Origin: Jeongeupia naejangsanensis
Lineage (GTDB): Bacteria; Pseudomonadota; Gammaproteobacteria; Burkholderiales; Chitinibacteraceae
DNA: 64,000 bases
Direction of reading: 5' to 3'
Assembly (NCBI RefSeq): GCF_016865585.1
Contig: NZ_JAESND010000001.1
Span: 868,001 to 932,000 of the forward strand
Shown here: positions 1-11,542 of the stretch, in pieces
Position numbering within the stretch: position 1 is the stretch's first letter
Layout: every line of letters begins with the position of its first letter
Made by a program: the position numbers and the translations under genes
The notes under the pieces: model-generated
Told to the model about the DNA's origin: nothing
The model's database searches: none
What the model saw: only the letters and a program-made list of their open reading frames with translations

Positions 1-1
1 C

Positions 2-1249
2 GCCCTCGTCACCGCGCGCAAGGCGCGGCTGATGAAGCTGGCCGCCGACGGTGACGCCGCCGCCTCGACGGCACTGCGCCTCGGCGAAGACCCCACCCGT
101 TTCCTCTCGACCATCCAGATCGGCATCACCTCGATCGGCATCCTCAACGGGATCGTCGGCGAATCGGTGCTGGCCGCGCCGCTGTCGGCATGGCTGCAGA
201 CGTTCGATCTGCCCGAAAAGACCACCAGCGTGTTTTCGACCGCACTGGTCGTCGTGGTCATCACTTATGTGTCGATCATCGTCGGCGAGCTCGTTCCCAA
301 GCGGCTGGGCCAGATGAACCCGGAAGCCATCGCCCGCCTCGTCGCACGGCCGATGCAGTGGCTGGCGACGCTGACTCGTCCCTTCGTCTACCTGCTCAGC
401 GTCTCGACGCACACCATCCTGCGCCTGCTCGGCGTCAAGCAGAACGGCAACCAGGGCGTGACCGAAGAGGAAATCCAGGCCCTGCTCGAGGAAGGCTCGG
501 AATCGGGCGTGATCGAGCAGCACCAGCACGAGATGGTGCGCAACGTGTTCCGTCTCGACGACCGCCAGCTCGGCTCGCTGATGATTCCGCGTTCGGACAT
601 CGTCTACCTCGACCTGAACCTGCCGCTGGCGGACAACCTGAAGCGCATCTCGGAATCCGAGTACTCGCGCTTCCCGGTCTGCAAGGGCGGGCTCGACGAG
701 ATCCTCGGCGTGCTGCACACCAAGCAGGTGCTGGCCTACACGCTGCGCGGCGAGCAGCCCGACCTTTCGGCTGACCTCGTGCCCTGCGTCTACGTACCCG
801 AGACGCTGACCGGCATGGAGTTGCTCGACAATTTCCGCGCCAACAACATGCAGATGGTGTTCGTGCTCGACGAATACGGCGAGATCGAGGGGCTGGTCAC
901 GCTGCACGACCTGCTCGAAGCGGTGACCGGCGAGTTTCAGTCCGGCAATGCCGACGATGCCTGGGCGGTGCAGCGCGCCGACGGCTCGTGGCTGCTCGAC
1001 GGCATGATCCCGATTCCGGAACTCAAGGACCGGCTCGACCTGAAAACGGCACCGGAAGAATCCAAGGGCCGCTACCACACGCTGTCGGGCATGATCATGC
1101 TGCTGCTCGGCCACGTCCCCGCGACCGCCGACTTCGTCGAATGGGACGGCTGGCGATTCGAGGTCGTCGACATGGACGGCAAGCGCATCGACAAGGTGCT
1201 CGCCGAAGCGATCGACACCGGCGAGGACACCCCGCAGGACGACGGCTGA
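2..1249 (+). CDS. CNNM/CorC (HlyC)-family transmembrane CBS-domain protein, 5' truncated
   Basis: This is the C-terminal majority of a CNNM/CorC-type protein, a family linked to magnesium or cobalt homeostasis. The frame is open from base 2, upstream of the first in-window ATG at 32. The upstream codons read ALVTARKARL, a typical DUF21 N-terminal segment, so the true start lies outside the window. Hydrophobic DUF21 segments (FLSTIQIGITSIGILNGI; STALVVVVITYVSIIVGEL) occupy the first third. A CBS pair follows, beginning around LMIPRSDIVYLD and including VFVLDEYGEIEGLVTLHDL. The end is a CorC/HlyC domain. The TGA at 1247 is clear. No terminator is evident downstream. Family assignment is firm; the transported ion is unknown. 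Confidence 0.9.
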   Translation, partial: ALVTARKARLMKLAADGDAAASTALRLGEDPTRFLSTIQIGITSIGILNGIVGESVLAAPLSAWLQTFDLPEKTTSVFSTALVVVVITYVSIIVGELVPKRLGQMNPEAIARLVARPMQWLATLTRPFVYLLSVSTHTILRLLGVKQNGNQGVTEEEIQALLEEGSESGVIEQHQHEMVRNVFRLDDRQLGSLMIPRSDIVYLDLNLPLADNLKRISESEYSRFPVCKGGLDEILGVLHTKQVLAYTLRGEQPDLSADLVPCVYVPETLTGMELLDNFRANNMQMVFVLDEYGEIEGLVTLHDLLEAVTGEFQSGNADDAWAVQRADGSWLLDGMIPIPELKDRLDLKTAPEESKGRYHTLSGMIMLLLGHVPATADFVEWDGWRFEVVDMDGKRIDKVLAEAIDTGEDTPQDDG

Positions 1250-1621
1250 CGCAAGCGGCGTCACCCGGCACGCCCATCGCCCGTAAAACCGGCTGCCTTT
1301 CCCGCCGGAATTCGCGGCGAAGCGGCGAGGCCGGGCATGCGCCGCAAAGCGGGCGTCATCCCGGCCGAGAGCCAACTCACAGACAGCGCGCCAACAGGGC
1401 TTGCGGCTGCCGGACGGGGTGAGCGCTGTGGTACACTTTGCGGCCTTGTCGATCGCGTCGCGCATCGCGGACTTCCACCGCTTCGGGCCTGCATCCGCCA
1501 CGTTTTCCCGCGTGCCGCCCGCCCTGCCGCCGCCCTCGCACCCTCTTTGAATTCCAGGCGCCGCCCCGCTTGCGCCGCGGCAGCCTGTTTCGGGCCGTCC
1601 CGGCCCTGCGCACTGGAAACC
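1250..1621. other. 372-bp gap upstream of ftsK
   Basis: No convincing gene is present. Reading frames through the gap, including an in-frame upward extension of ftsK to 1337, have low-complexity Arg/Ala/Pro composition typical of GC-rich shadow frames. A candidate extended -10 element TGGTACACT lies at 1429-1437, which would give an approximately 180-nt leader for ftsK. No matching -35 is seen. I see no terminator for the preceding gene. Confidence 0.4.
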
Positions 1622-4600
1622 ATGTCTCAAGAATCGCTCCCGCCAGACGCCGAACCGGATCTCGCCACCCAAGGCAACGGGCATCCGGGCCACACCCGTT
1701 TCATCAAGACCCTGTCGTGGATTTTCGCGACGCTGATCGTGCTGCTCATGGCCTTGCCCGGCGGCCCGCTTTTCGTGCTGTTCGGCCACGTTGGCTGGCT
1801 GCTGGCGTTGCCGATCGCAAGGCTGGCATGGCGCAGCCGCTGGCCCTTGCAGGGCGAGCCGCGCCCGGGCCGTGCGCTGCGGATCGGCGGTGCCGCGCTG
1901 CTGTTCGTCACGCTGGTCCTTGCCGACTACCTGGCCGGTGACAACGGCCTGCCGCATGTCGGTCAATGGCTGCTCGGCAGCCTTGGCCTTGCACCGGGCA
2001 GCACCGTTGCGGCCATCGTGACGCTGCTGGTCGGCTTCGGCGTGGGTATCCCGCTGGCCACGCAACACCACTGGCCGGCACTGTTCGGCGCCAGTGGCGA
2101 GGCCGTGCGCGAAGGCATTCCGGCACTGCGGGACTTCCACCCGTTCGAGCGGCTGGCGAACTGGTGGCGAGATCTGCGCGACACGCCGTACTACAGCACG
2201 CCGAAAGAGACCGACCCCGAGCCAGAAATCGACAACGACGAACCCTTCGACACGGACGACTACGCCGACAGCACGCCGTCGATCGGCCTGCGGGAAACGA
2301 CGTCGAAAATGCTCAGCAGCGCCGGCAACGCCGCGTCACAGCTGCTGCCGACCGAGCGCATTTCCGGCTGGTGGCGCACGACGCAGGAGCGCCGGGCCGA
2401 AGCCAAGGCCCGTCAGGCGGAACAGGCTGCACGTGATGCCGAGGAAGCGGCCGAAAGCTACACCGAGCCTTCGCCCGTATTCAGCGTCACCGAAACACCG
2501 GCTCGCGATATCTCCGCCCGGATCGAACCCGTCGTTCAGCGCGTGCAGGCCGCAACCGCATTCGACGAAGACGACACGACCGTTCGACGTTCGCGCGCAG
2601 CACCACCGCCGCCGATGCCGGCCAGCGAAGCGCCCGCGCCCCGTCCCCTCGACCACCGTACCGCCTCTCCCGTCGTGCAACGGCGTGCCGAGCCAGCAGT
2701 ACGCACGCCCATGGCTGCGCCAGCCGTCCCTCCGCCGCGCACCAGCCGCGAGCTGCCCGTCATCGGCCCGCAGCAGGTGATGGACAACCTGCAACGCGTC
2801 TACCGCAATCGCGCCGCCCGGCCGACCCCCGCCGCGCCCGCGGTCATGCCGGTCCTCGGTGCCGACGAAGTGCGCGCGCGTCTGCGCGAAATCCATGGCG
2901 AGCGAGCGCCGGCGCCTTCCAGCATGTCTGCGCGCCCCACCCAGCCGGCCGAGCTCAATACCCGCACGCTGCGGATGCAGGCCGATCAGGCCTTGCGCGC
3001 CACCGGCCGCGTCGTGCCACAACCGATCCAGCGCCCGGCCACCGCACCGGCAACCGCACAGCCACGGGTCACCACCCGCCCTTTTCCGAGCAAGCCCGCC
3101 GCGACCGCGAGCCTGAAGCCTCCAGCACCGGTCGCCCCAACCCCGGCCGTCGCCACAATCACGCCTGAGCCACAAGCTGTCGCGGCACCGGCAGCCGAGC
3201 TGCCGCCGATCGAATGGACCATGGCGCCTGCCGCACCGGAACAACCGCTGACCATGCCGGCCAGCGAACCCGTCGTTGAACCGGTTATCGATCCGCAGCC
3301 GGTCACGTCGGCGTCAGTGGCCACTGAGCCCCTTGCCGAGCCAATCGGATCCGTTGCCGTGGCCGAACACGTCGCCGTGATACCTGCGGAGGCTGCACCA
3401 GCCGAGGTATTCGCCGTCGCCCCTGCGCTGCCCGACGAACCGATCGCGGTCGCAGCCGAAACCGACTTCGCAACTACAGCCGTCAGCGTCATCGCGCCTG
3501 CCGCGCCGAGCGAGCCGGTTGCACACCCGACAGTAGCCGCGGCCTCCGCCCCGACCTTTGCACCTGCACCTGCACCTGCACCTGCACCTGCACCTGCACC
3601 TGCACCTGCACCTGCACCGCAATCAGCATGGCAGTCCTCGCCGGCTACCCTCGAGTGGGATGACGAACCCAGCGTATTGCCTGCACCGGTCGCACAGCCC
3701 GAACCGGTCATTTCCGCTCCGCGCACGCCTGCACCGATCCGTCACTACGACGACAGCGAGCTGCCACCGGTCTCCCTGCTGCAACCGGCAACCAGCGCGG
3801 TGCAGACGGTGTCGGAAGAGGAGCTGCTCGAACGCGGCATCCTGATCGAGGAGCGGCTGGCCGAATTCAAGGTCAAGGTCGCCGTCGTCGACGCCTACGC
3901 CGGCCCGGTGATCACGCGTTTCGAGGTCGAACCGGCCGTCGGCGTGCGTGGCGCGCAGATCGTCAACCTGATGAAGGATCTGGCGCGCGCGCTCGGTCTG
4001 GCATCGATCCGCGTCGTCGAGACGATCCCGGGCAAGACCTGCATGGGACTCGAGCTGCCGAATCCGACCCGGCAAATGATCCGCCTGTCCGAAGTGTTCA
4101 ACGACCCGGTGTTCACCGAGTCGGGCTCGAAACTGACGATGGCACTGGGCAAGGACATCACCGGCCAGCCGGTCGTCACCGACCTCGCCAAGGCCCCGCA
4201 CATGCTCGTCGCCGGCACCACCGGCTCGGGCAAGTCGGTCGGCGTCAACGCGATGATCCTGTCACTGCTGTACAAGGCGACGCCGGAAGAAGTGCGCTTC
4301 ATCATGGTCGACCCGAAGATGCTCGAGCTGTCGGTCTACGACGGCATTCCGCACCTGCTGGCACCGGTGGTCACCGACATGAAGCTCGCCGCCAACGCGC
4401 TGAACTGGTGCGTCGCCGAGATGGAAAAGCGCTACCGGCTGATGAGCCACTTCGGCGTACGCAACCTTGCCGGCTTCAACCAGAAGGTCAAGGAGGCCGA
4501 AAAGGCCGGTCAGAAACTGACCAATCCGTTCACGCTGACGCCGGACAACCCCGAGCCGGTCGAGCACCTGCCGTTCATCGTCGTCGTCGTCGACGAATTC

Positions 4601-5230
4601 GCCGACCTGATGATGGTCGCCGGCAAGAAGATCGAGGAACTGATCGCCCGACTGGCGCAGAAGGCCCGTGCTGCCGGCATCCATTTGATTCTGGCGACGC
4701 AGCGGCCGTCGGTCGACGTGATCACCGGCCTGATCAAGGCCAACATCCCGACCCGGCTGGCGTTCCAGGTGTCGAGCAAGATCGACAGCCGCACCATCCT
4801 CGACCAGATGGGCGCCGAAGCGCTACTCGGCCAAGGCGACATGCTGTTCCTGCCGCCGGGTACCGGCTACCCGCAGCGCATCCACGGCGCCTTCGTCGCC
4901 GACGACGAGGTGCACAAGGTGGTCGAATACCTGAAGGACAAGTTCGGCGAGCCCGACTACATCGACGGCGTGCTCAACGGCGGCTTCGATGCCGAAGCGG
5001 CCGGCAACGCCGGCGGCGGCAACAGCGACGCCGAAGCCGATCCGTTGTACGACGAAGCGGTCGCCTTCGTACTGCAATCTCGCCGCGCGTCGATCTCGGC
5101 CGTCCAGCGTTCGCTGCGCATCGGCTACAACCGCGCAGCGCGGCTGATCGAAAGCATGGAAGCCGCCGGCCTCGTCAGCGGCATGGAAACCAACGGTAAC
5201 CGCACCGTGCTGGCGCCGCCCTCCGAATGA
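1622..5230 (+). CDS. ftsK: DNA translocase FtsK
   Basis: FtsK couples cell division to clearance and dimer resolution of the chromosome terminus. The frame is open further upstream, but I place the start at ATG 1622 ([12 protein letters not shown]), giving 1202 residues. Four hydrophobic segments span about residues 27-145. A very long Ala/Pro-rich linker (about 200-790) contains a perfect nine-copy GCACCT repeat. The motor follows, with Walker A GTTGSGKS (Lys 871) and Walker [12 protein letters not shown] (Asp 991). A C-terminal winged-helix gamma domain ([18 protein letters not shown] onward) should recognise KOPS sites. The stop overlaps the truC start (ATGA), suggesting translational coupling. 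Confidence 0.95.
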   Translation: MSQESLPPDAEPDLATQGNGHPGHTRFIKTLSWIFATLIVLLMALPGGPLFVLFGHVGWLLALPIARLAWRSRWPLQGEPRPGRALRIGGAALLFVTLVLADYLAGDNGLPHVGQWLLGSLGLAPGSTVAAIVTLLVGFGVGIPLATQHHWPALFGASGEAVREGIPALRDFHPFERLANWWRDLRDTPYYSTPKETDPEPEIDNDEPFDTDDYADSTPSIGLRETTSKMLSSAGNAASQLLPTERISGWWRTTQERRAEAKARQAEQAARDAEEAAESYTEPSPVFSVTETPARDISARIEPVVQRVQAATAFDEDDTTVRRSRAAPPPPMPASEAPAPRPLDHRTASPVVQRRAEPAVRTPMAAPAVPPPRTSRELPVIGPQQVMDNLQRVYRNRAARPTPAAPAVMPVLGADEVRARLREIHGERAPAPSSMSARPTQPAELNTRTLRMQADQALRATGRVVPQPIQRPATAPATAQPRVTTRPFPSKPAATASLKPPAPVAPTPAVATITPEPQAVAAPAAELPPIEWTMAPAAPEQPLTMPASEPVVEPVIDPQPVTSASVATEPLAEPIGSVAVAEHVAVIPAEAAPAEVFAVAPALPDEPIAVAAETDFATTAVSVIAPAAPSEPVAHPTVAAASAPTFAPAPAPAPAPAPAPAPAPAPQSAWQSSPATLEWDDEPSVLPAPVAQPEPVISAPRTPAPIRHYDDSELPPVSLLQPATSAVQTVSEEELLERGILIEERLAEFKVKVAVVDAYAGPVITRFEVEPAVGVRGAQIVNLMKDLARALGLASIRVVETIPGKTCMGLELPNPTRQMIRLSEVFNDPVFTESGSKLTMALGKDITGQPVVTDLAKAPHMLVAGTTGSGKSVGVNAMILSLLYKATPEEVRFIMVDPKMLELSVYDGIPHLLAPVVTDMKLAANALNWCVAEMEKRYRLMSHFGVRNLAGFNQKVKEAEKAGQKLTNPFTLTPDNPEPVEHLPFIVVVVDEFADLMMVAGKKIEELIARLAQKARAAGIHLILATQRPSVDVITGLIKANIPTRLAFQVSSKIDSRTILDQMGAEALLGQGDMLFLPPGTGYPQRIHGAFVADDEVHKVVEYLKDKFGEPDYIDGVLNGGFDAEAAGNAGGGNSDAEADPLYDEAVAFVLQSRRASISAVQRSLRIGYNRAARLIESMEAAGLVSGMETNGNRTVLAPPSE
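3560..3613 (+). repeat. Perfect (GCACCT)9 hexanucleotide repeat inside ftsK
   Basis: Nine uninterrupted GCACCT copies (54 bp), followed by one GCACCG, encode an Ala-Pro run in the ftsK linker. Exact nucleotide identity, not just protein bias, is what makes it a tandem repeat. Length changes by whole units would preserve the reading frame. Confidence 0.95.
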
Positions 5231-5970
5231 GCCGCGAAACGCTGCCCGAGCTGTACCGCGACGATGCGCTGATCGCGGTCCACAAACCCTCGGGCCTGCT
5301 CGTGCACCGGTCGATGATCGACCGGCACGAGACCCGTTTCGCGATGCAGATCGTCCGTGACCAGATCGGCCGGCGCGTCTACCCGGTGCACCGGCTCGAC
5401 AAGGGCACATCCGGCACGCTGATGTTCGCGCTCGACCCGGACACCGCCAAACTGCTGACCGCAGCGTTCGAGACGCGTGCGATCGAGAAGGACTACCTCG
5501 CCGTGGTTCGTGGCTGGCTGCCCGAGGCCGGTACCGTCGATCACCCGCTGACGCGGCTGGTCGACGCCTACGAATTTGCCGGCGAAGCAAGCGCAACCGA
5601 CGCGCAGGATGCAGTCACCGACTACCGCCGGCTGGCAACGATCGAGCTGCCGGTCGCCATCGACCGCTACCCGACCAGCCGCTACTCGCTGGCGGCGCTG
5701 GCACCGCTCACCGGCCGGCGCCACCAGCTGCGCCGGCATCTGAAGCACCTGAGCCACCCGATCATCGGCGACGCGACCTACGGCAAGGGCCGGCACAACC
5801 GGATGTTTGCCGAGCGCTTCGGCGTCGGCCGGATGCTGCTCGCCTGCACCGGGTTGCGCCTCGCACATCCGCACACTGGCGCAGCGCTCGATCTGGCCTG
5901 CCCGCTGGCGGCCGACATGCAGGGCGTGATCGATGCACTGGGTTGGGCCAACGCGCCACATCGCCGATAA
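5227..5970 (+). CDS. truC: tRNA pseudouridine synthase C (RluA family)
   Basis: This 247-residue RluA-family enzyme most closely resembles TruC, which makes pseudouridine 65 in tRNA(Ile1) and tRNA(Asp). Family hallmarks are the N-terminal [13 protein letters not shown] segment, the catalytic motif [13 protein letters not shown] with nucleophile Asp 58, and the [20 protein letters not shown] segment. No S4 domain is present, as expected for TruC. The ATG overlaps the ftsK stop by four bases, so it is probably co-transcribed and translationally coupled with ftsK. The distinction from other RluA-type enzymes rests on recalled similarity to the E. coli protein. Confidence 0.88.
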   Translation: MSRETLPELYRDDALIAVHKPSGLLVHRSMIDRHETRFAMQIVRDQIGRRVYPVHRLDKGTSGTLMFALDPDTAKLLTAAFETRAIEKDYLAVVRGWLPEAGTVDHPLTRLVDAYEFAGEASATDAQDAVTDYRRLATIELPVAIDRYPTSRYSLAALAPLTGRRHQLRRHLKHLSHPIIGDATYGKGRHNRMFAERFGVGRMLLACTGLRLAHPHTGAALDLACPLAADMQGVIDALGWANAPHRR

Positions 5971-6148
5971 CCGCAATCCCGCCGCCGCAATCCGGCGCTA
6001 GAATGCACCTTGGCTGTGCACTCCCGGCACCCGCGCGGAACCCACCCCGTCCCGCACCACCGCCCATCACCCCAAGGGCGATCCGCCGGCAGGCCCTATC
6101 CCGACCCGTTGTCGCGCAGCCGTTTTCAACGACTACGGCTTCCATTCC

Positions 6149-7456
6149 ATGACTACCGCACAACCGGCCCACCGGCCGCTCAACCGCGACGACCTGCGCA
6201 CACTGACGCTGTCCGCCCTTGGCGGCGCGCTCGAATTCTACGACTTCGTCATCTACGTCTTCTTCGCCGCCGTCATCGGCACGCTGTTCTTCCCGCCGGA
6301 CATGCCGGACTGGCTGCGGCTGCTGCAGACCTTCGGCATCTTTGCTGCCGGTTATCTGGCGCGCCCGCTCGGCGGGATCATCATCGCCCACTTCGGCGAC
6401 AAGCTCGGCCGCAAGAAGATGTTCACGCTGTCGATCTTCCTGATGGCGGTACCGACGCTGGCGATCGGCCTGATGCCGACGTACGCGAGCATCGGCATCG
6501 CCGCGCCGCTGCTGCTGTTGCTGTTCCGCGTGATGCAGGGTGCGGCGATCGGTGGCGAAGTCCCTGGTGCCTGGGTGTTCGTTGCCGAACACGCGCCGGT
6601 CAACCGCACCGGCGTTGCCGTCGGCACGCTGACCGCCGGGCTGACCGCCGGCATCCTGCTCGGCTCATTGGTAGCCACCGCGATCAACACCCGCTACAGC
6701 CCGGAAGACGTCGCCGGCTACGCGTGGCGGATTCCGTTCATCCTCGGCGGCGTGTTCGGCTTCTTCGCCGTCTACCTGCGCCGTTTCCTCGAGGAAACGC
6801 CGATTTTCAAGGAGCTGCACGCCCAGCGCGCGATTGCCGACGAACTGCCGCTGAAGGCCACGCTGCGCAACCACATCGGCGCCGTTGTCGTGTCGATGCT
6901 GCTGACCTGGGTGCTGTCGGCGGCCATCGTCGTCGTCATCCTGTTCACGCCGACGTATCTGCAGAAGGTCCACCACATCGTGCCGGCGCTGGCACTGCAG
7001 GCCAACAGTCTGGCGACGCTGGCGCTGACGCTCGGCTGCATCGTTTTCGGTGCGGCAGCAGACCGTTTCGGCGCACGCGCCACGATGATCGTCGGCTTCA
7101 TCGGCCTGCTGGCCAGCAGCTACCACTTCTACACCGGCCTGCCCGGCGATGCCGGCAGCCTGCTGTTCAGTTACGGGCTGACCGGTTTCTTCGTCGGTGC
7201 CATCGCCACGGTGCCCTTCGTCGCCGTTCGTGCCTTCCCGGCGGCGGTGCGCTTCACCGGGCTTTCGTTCTCGTACAACGTTGCCTACGCGATCTTCGGC
7301 GGCCTGACGCCGATGCTGCTGACGCTGTGGCTGCAGAAGGATCCGCTGGCGCCGGGCCATTACGTGGCCGCGCTGGCGGTGCTCGGCGTCGCGCTGGCCT
7401 TCGTGCCACTTGCCGCCCGCCGCCATTCGGTTGCCCCCACGCTCGCGCAGGCCTGA
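6149..7456 (+). CDS. MFS transporter of the metabolite:H+ symporter (MHS) type
   Basis: A 435-residue integral membrane protein with about twelve hydrophobic segments. The start (GGALEFYDFVIYVFFAAVIG) and the loop 2-3 motif FGDKLGRKKMF are typical of the ProP/KgtP-like MHS branch of the major facilitator superfamily, as is RVMQGAAIGGEVPGAW. Members import compatible solutes or organic acids with protons; the substrate cannot be read from sequence. It stands alone, 178 bp after truC, and is closed by a strong terminator at 7475. It is not obviously in an operon with ettA. Confidence 0.85.
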   Translation: MTTAQPAHRPLNRDDLRTLTLSALGGALEFYDFVIYVFFAAVIGTLFFPPDMPDWLRLLQTFGIFAAGYLARPLGGIIIAHFGDKLGRKKMFTLSIFLMAVPTLAIGLMPTYASIGIAAPLLLLLFRVMQGAAIGGEVPGAWVFVAEHAPVNRTGVAVGTLTAGLTAGILLGSLVATAINTRYSPEDVAGYAWRIPFILGGVFGFFAVYLRRFLEETPIFKELHAQRAIADELPLKATLRNHIGAVVVSMLLTWVLSAAIVVVILFTPTYLQKVHHIVPALALQANSLATLALTLGCIVFGAAADRFGARATMIVGFIGLLASSYHFYTGLPGDAGSLLFSYGLTGFFVGAIATVPFVAVRAFPAAVRFTGLSFSYNVAYAIFGGLTPMLLTLWLQKDPLAPGHYVAALAVLGVALAFVPLAARRHSVAPTLAQA

Positions 7457-7474
7457 ACCGGCCCGCCCCCGCAG

Positions 7475-7501
7475 AAAAGCCCGGCCTCCGCCGGGCTTTT
7501 T
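7475..7501 (+). terminator. Rho-independent terminator after the MHS transporter
   Basis: A perfect 11-bp stem (AAAAGCCCGGC / GCCGGGCTTTT) with a CTCC loop, followed by a T-run. It lies 18 bp after the transporter stop. Confidence 0.9.
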
Positions 7502-7523
7502 GTCGGCCTGCGTACGCGCGCTT

Positions 7524-7532
7524 TGGTAGAAT
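7524..7532 (+). promoter_or_regulatory. Candidate extended -10 promoter of ettA
   Basis: TGGTAGAAT matches an extended -10 (TGn plus a TATAAT-like hexamer) 30 bp before the ettA ATG and just after a terminator. No good -35 is present, as is often so for extended -10 promoters. Confidence 0.45.
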
Positions 7533-7562
7533 CGCGCCATTCCAACCGATTGGCGACAAGCA

Positions 7563-9230
<1,668 letters not shown>

Positions 9231-9292
9231 GAACGGATGGCGGTCAGCGGATGCCGACCGCCTGCCAACCGGGCTTGCATTGCAACCCGCAC

Positions 9293-9318
9293 AACGGGCC
9301 GGAAACGGCCCGTTTCTT
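9293..9318 (+). terminator. Terminator after ettA
   Basis: A 9-bp stem (AACGGGCCG / CGGCCCGTT) with a GAAA loop and a T-rich tail TTTCTT, 62 bp after the ettA stop. Confidence 0.8.
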
Positions 9319-9339
9319 CATGGAACCGCACACGAACAC

Positions 9340-9582
9340 ATGCTGGATGCTCAACAGAACAACCCGCTGCACGGCGTGACGCTGGCGAAAATGCTCGAGG
9401 ACCTGCTCGATTACTGGGGCTGGGCCGAACTGGCGCGGCAGGTCCCGCTCCGCTGCTTTCAGTCCGACCCCAGCATCAAGTCCAGCCTGACGTTCCTGCG
9501 TCGAACCCCCTGGGCACGGGAGCAAGTAGAGGCCTTTTACCTCTACAGTCTGCGCAACTACGGCCCCGGCACACAGCGCTAG
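9340..9582 (+). CDS. VF530-like small DNA-binding protein (DUF2132)
   Basis: An 80-residue protein matching the VF530/DUF2132 family, small helical proteins described as DNA-binding. Diagnostic segments are NNPLHGVTLAKMLEDLLDYW, GWAELARQVPLRCF and SSLTFLRRTPWAREQVEAFY. An in-frame start at 9280 is possible, but it would lie upstream of and through the ettA terminator. ATG 9340 (MLDAQQNNPLHG) also fits the family length. Function in the cell is not established. Confidence 0.8.
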   Translation: MLDAQQNNPLHGVTLAKMLEDLLDYWGWAELARQVPLRCFQSDPSIKSSLTFLRRTPWAREQVEAFYLYSLRNYGPGTQR

Positions 9583-9706
9583 CCCGCGAAGCCCGGAAGA
9601 CATCCCGCGTTCCGGCTGCGTTAACGGTGCGGCTGCTTTGCCAGCCGTTACGGCAACGGCATAATCGCGCCGGTTCTTTCCCCCGATTTCCCGATCAGAG
9701 CGGTCC

Positions 9707-10486
9707 ATGCCCGAAATCCCGTCACCTAACCCGGCTGCGCCAGCCCGCCCGGGCGAAGTCATCCATTGCGTCGCACTGGGGCTTCGCGACAGCATTCACC
9801 CGCGCTTGCTGCGGGTTTCGCTGGGCGTCTGGCTCCTGACCCTGTTGATCATGGCGCTGGCCTACTGGCTCGCCTGGGAACCGATCAGTCAGGGCTTCGG
9901 CGCTGCCGCACGCTTTCTCACGCAGAGGCTGCCCGGCCAGCTGGGCTGGGTGCCCGATCCCGCCAGCTGGGTCGGTCGCGTCGCGACCGGCATGACGCTG
10001 GTGCTCGAGTACGCACTGGCGTTCCTGGGCTTTGTTCTGGGCACGATGCTGGTCGCGCGCATCGTGCTGGAAATGGTACTGATGGGGCATGTGCAGGCCC
10101 TGGTGCTGACACGGTATCCGGCCATCGCGAACCACGTCCTTCGCCCCTGGCGTGCCAACGTACGCGACCTGGCCGGCAATCTGGGCACGCTGATCATCGG
10201 GTCGGTCCTATGCATGTGCATTCCGGTCATCGGCCCGGTCTTGCTGGTGATGCTCAATGCGTACCTGAACATCCGCGGCCTGATCAACGATGCGCTGGAT
10301 GGCGTTGCGACGGCCGAGCAGCAACGCCGCTTCATTCGCAGTCATCGCTGGCAGATGCTGGGGGCAGGCCTGCTGCTGAGCGGTGTGGCGCTGATCCCCT
10401 TCGCTGCGCTGCTGATGCCCGGCATGCTGGGCGCCACGGCTTGCCACTTGGGCTTTCGTTGGCTGGCGCGACAGCCAAAGTCCTAG
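9707..10486 (+). CDS. EI24/CysZ-like membrane protein
   Basis: A 259-residue membrane protein with hydrophobic segments near residues 42-64, 98-122, 165-190 and 218-245. The order of segments and the stretch CIPVIGPVLLVMLNAYLN...LIND resemble the EI24 (CysZ-like) family. Characterised CysZ members transport sulfate, but beta-proteobacterial EI24 proteins are mostly uncharacterised, so no substrate is assigned. A CATAAT -10-like hexamer lies about 42 bp upstream. It is convergent with the next gene. Confidence 0.7.
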   Translation: MPEIPSPNPAAPARPGEVIHCVALGLRDSIHPRLLRVSLGVWLLTLLIMALAYWLAWEPISQGFGAAARFLTQRLPGQLGWVPDPASWVGRVATGMTLVLEYALAFLGFVLGTMLVARIVLEMVLMGHVQALVLTRYPAIANHVLRPWRANVRDLAGNLGTLIIGSVLCMCIPVIGPVLLVMLNAYLNIRGLINDALDGVATAEQQRRFIRSHRWQMLGAGLLLSGVALIPFAALLMPGMLGATACHLGFRWLARQPKS

Positions 10487-10560
10487 TCAACGCAACAACG
10501 GCCGGGCGTGCGACCCGATGCCACAATCGGCACCAGGCCATCCGGGCGGATACGGCGGAC

Positions 10561-11454
10561 TTACATATTGCAGGGCGACGGCAGCGACGATGCCGGCACG
10601 CCATCCACATGGGCCACACCCTTGCTGCGCAGCCCGGCCACCTGCGCCTCGACCTCATCGGGGGTCAGCACCTCGCCGGCTGCGTGGAAGACCCAGTCGA
10701 CGTCCTCCTCCCAGCGCCTTGGCACCGAACCGGGCGCAAGACCGTCGGCAATGAACCAGAGATTGAAGTTGATCGACATCGGCACGCGCGGATAGCTCCG
10801 CTTGCCGTGCTTGCCGATACGCGCACCGTCGAGATACCAGACGGTTTCGCCGTCGCTCACCTGCACAACGAGCACGTGCCAGCCGGCCAGACTGCCGCGT
10901 TCACGGTGGCTTTCGTTGTGCGCCTTGAACGTCGGCACCAGCTGCACCGTTTCCCAGCTGGTCATGAACAGTGTCGGCCCGCTCGCTCCCCATCCGCCAT
11001 GGGGCAGGTATTCGAAATCGAGTTCGCTGTAGTCCGGATCCATCTGTCGATTGAGCGGACTGATCGTGTAGAAGGTCTGCACCACGCGGTCGCCGTTGGG
11101 ACCGGTCACCGGTACATCGCTGAACCGCACCCGTGCCGCGTAGGTGCCGGCGAGGAATTTGCGCTGCTGGCAAAGCTGCGCCTGCTGCGTTTTTTCGCCG
11201 TCGGTCTGTGCGGAGAGCCGCAGCAGCCGGTTGCCCTTGACGGCCGGATCATCGACCAAGGCGATGCCGCCCCACGCCGCGCCGCCGACGCCGGGCCAGC
11301 CTACCTCGCTGCGGACCGTCCAGCCATGCGCGGCAAGATCGGCCGGTCTGGCATAGCTGAAATCGTCAAACAGCAATCCGGCCGTTGTGGCCGGTGGGAC
11401 GACCGGTTGGCAGCCAGCGAGGGCGATCAGGCACAGCGGGGCGAAGCGGCGCAT
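10561..11454 (-). CDS. GH16-like secreted lipoprotein (laminarinase/concanavalin fold)
   Basis: A 297-residue predicted lipoprotein: signal MRRFAPLCLIALAGC with the lipobox Cys at residue 15. The central segment YSELDFEYLP carries the E-x-D-x-E signature of family 16 glycoside hydrolases (nucleophile, helper Asp and acid/base Glu). It is flanked by Trp/Tyr-rich strands such as WHVLVVQVSDGETVWYLDG, typical of the beta-jelly-roll. It is therefore probably an outer-membrane or periplasmic beta-glucan or galactan hydrolase, though some GH16-like proteins are non-catalytic. The start at 11454 (ATG with GGGAG six bases upstream) is preferred to a TTG six bases earlier. Confidence 0.72.
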   Translation of the reverse strand: MRRFAPLCLIALAGCQPVVPPATTAGLLFDDFSYARPADLAAHGWTVRSEVGWPGVGGAAWGGIALVDDPAVKGNRLLRLSAQTDGEKTQQAQLCQQRKFLAGTYAARVRFSDVPVTGPNGDRVVQTFYTISPLNRQMDPDYSELDFEYLPHGGWGASGPTLFMTSWETVQLVPTFKAHNESHRERGSLAGWHVLVVQVSDGETVWYLDGARIGKHGKRSYPRVPMSINFNLWFIADGLAPGSVPRRWEEDVDWVFHAAGEVLTPDEVEAQVAGLRSKGVAHVDGVPASSLPSPCNM

Positions 11455-11542
11455 GGACAACTCCCGAAAAGGTCAGCGTGACCGGTTCCGCCTCGCTTGC
11501 CAGCGCCCGGATCACAACATTGCTGTGCGCCGTTGCAGCGGC

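Noticed and set aside
1337-1621. Extending ftsK to an earlier start
   Set aside because: The 95 extra residues are low-complexity and unlike any FtsK N-terminus; ATG 1622 gives a normal start before the first membrane segment.
9766-11481. 571-codon plus-strand frame over the EI24 and GH16-like genes
   Set aside because: Overlaps two better-supported genes with signal/TM features and reads as Arg/Ala/Gly-rich shadow.
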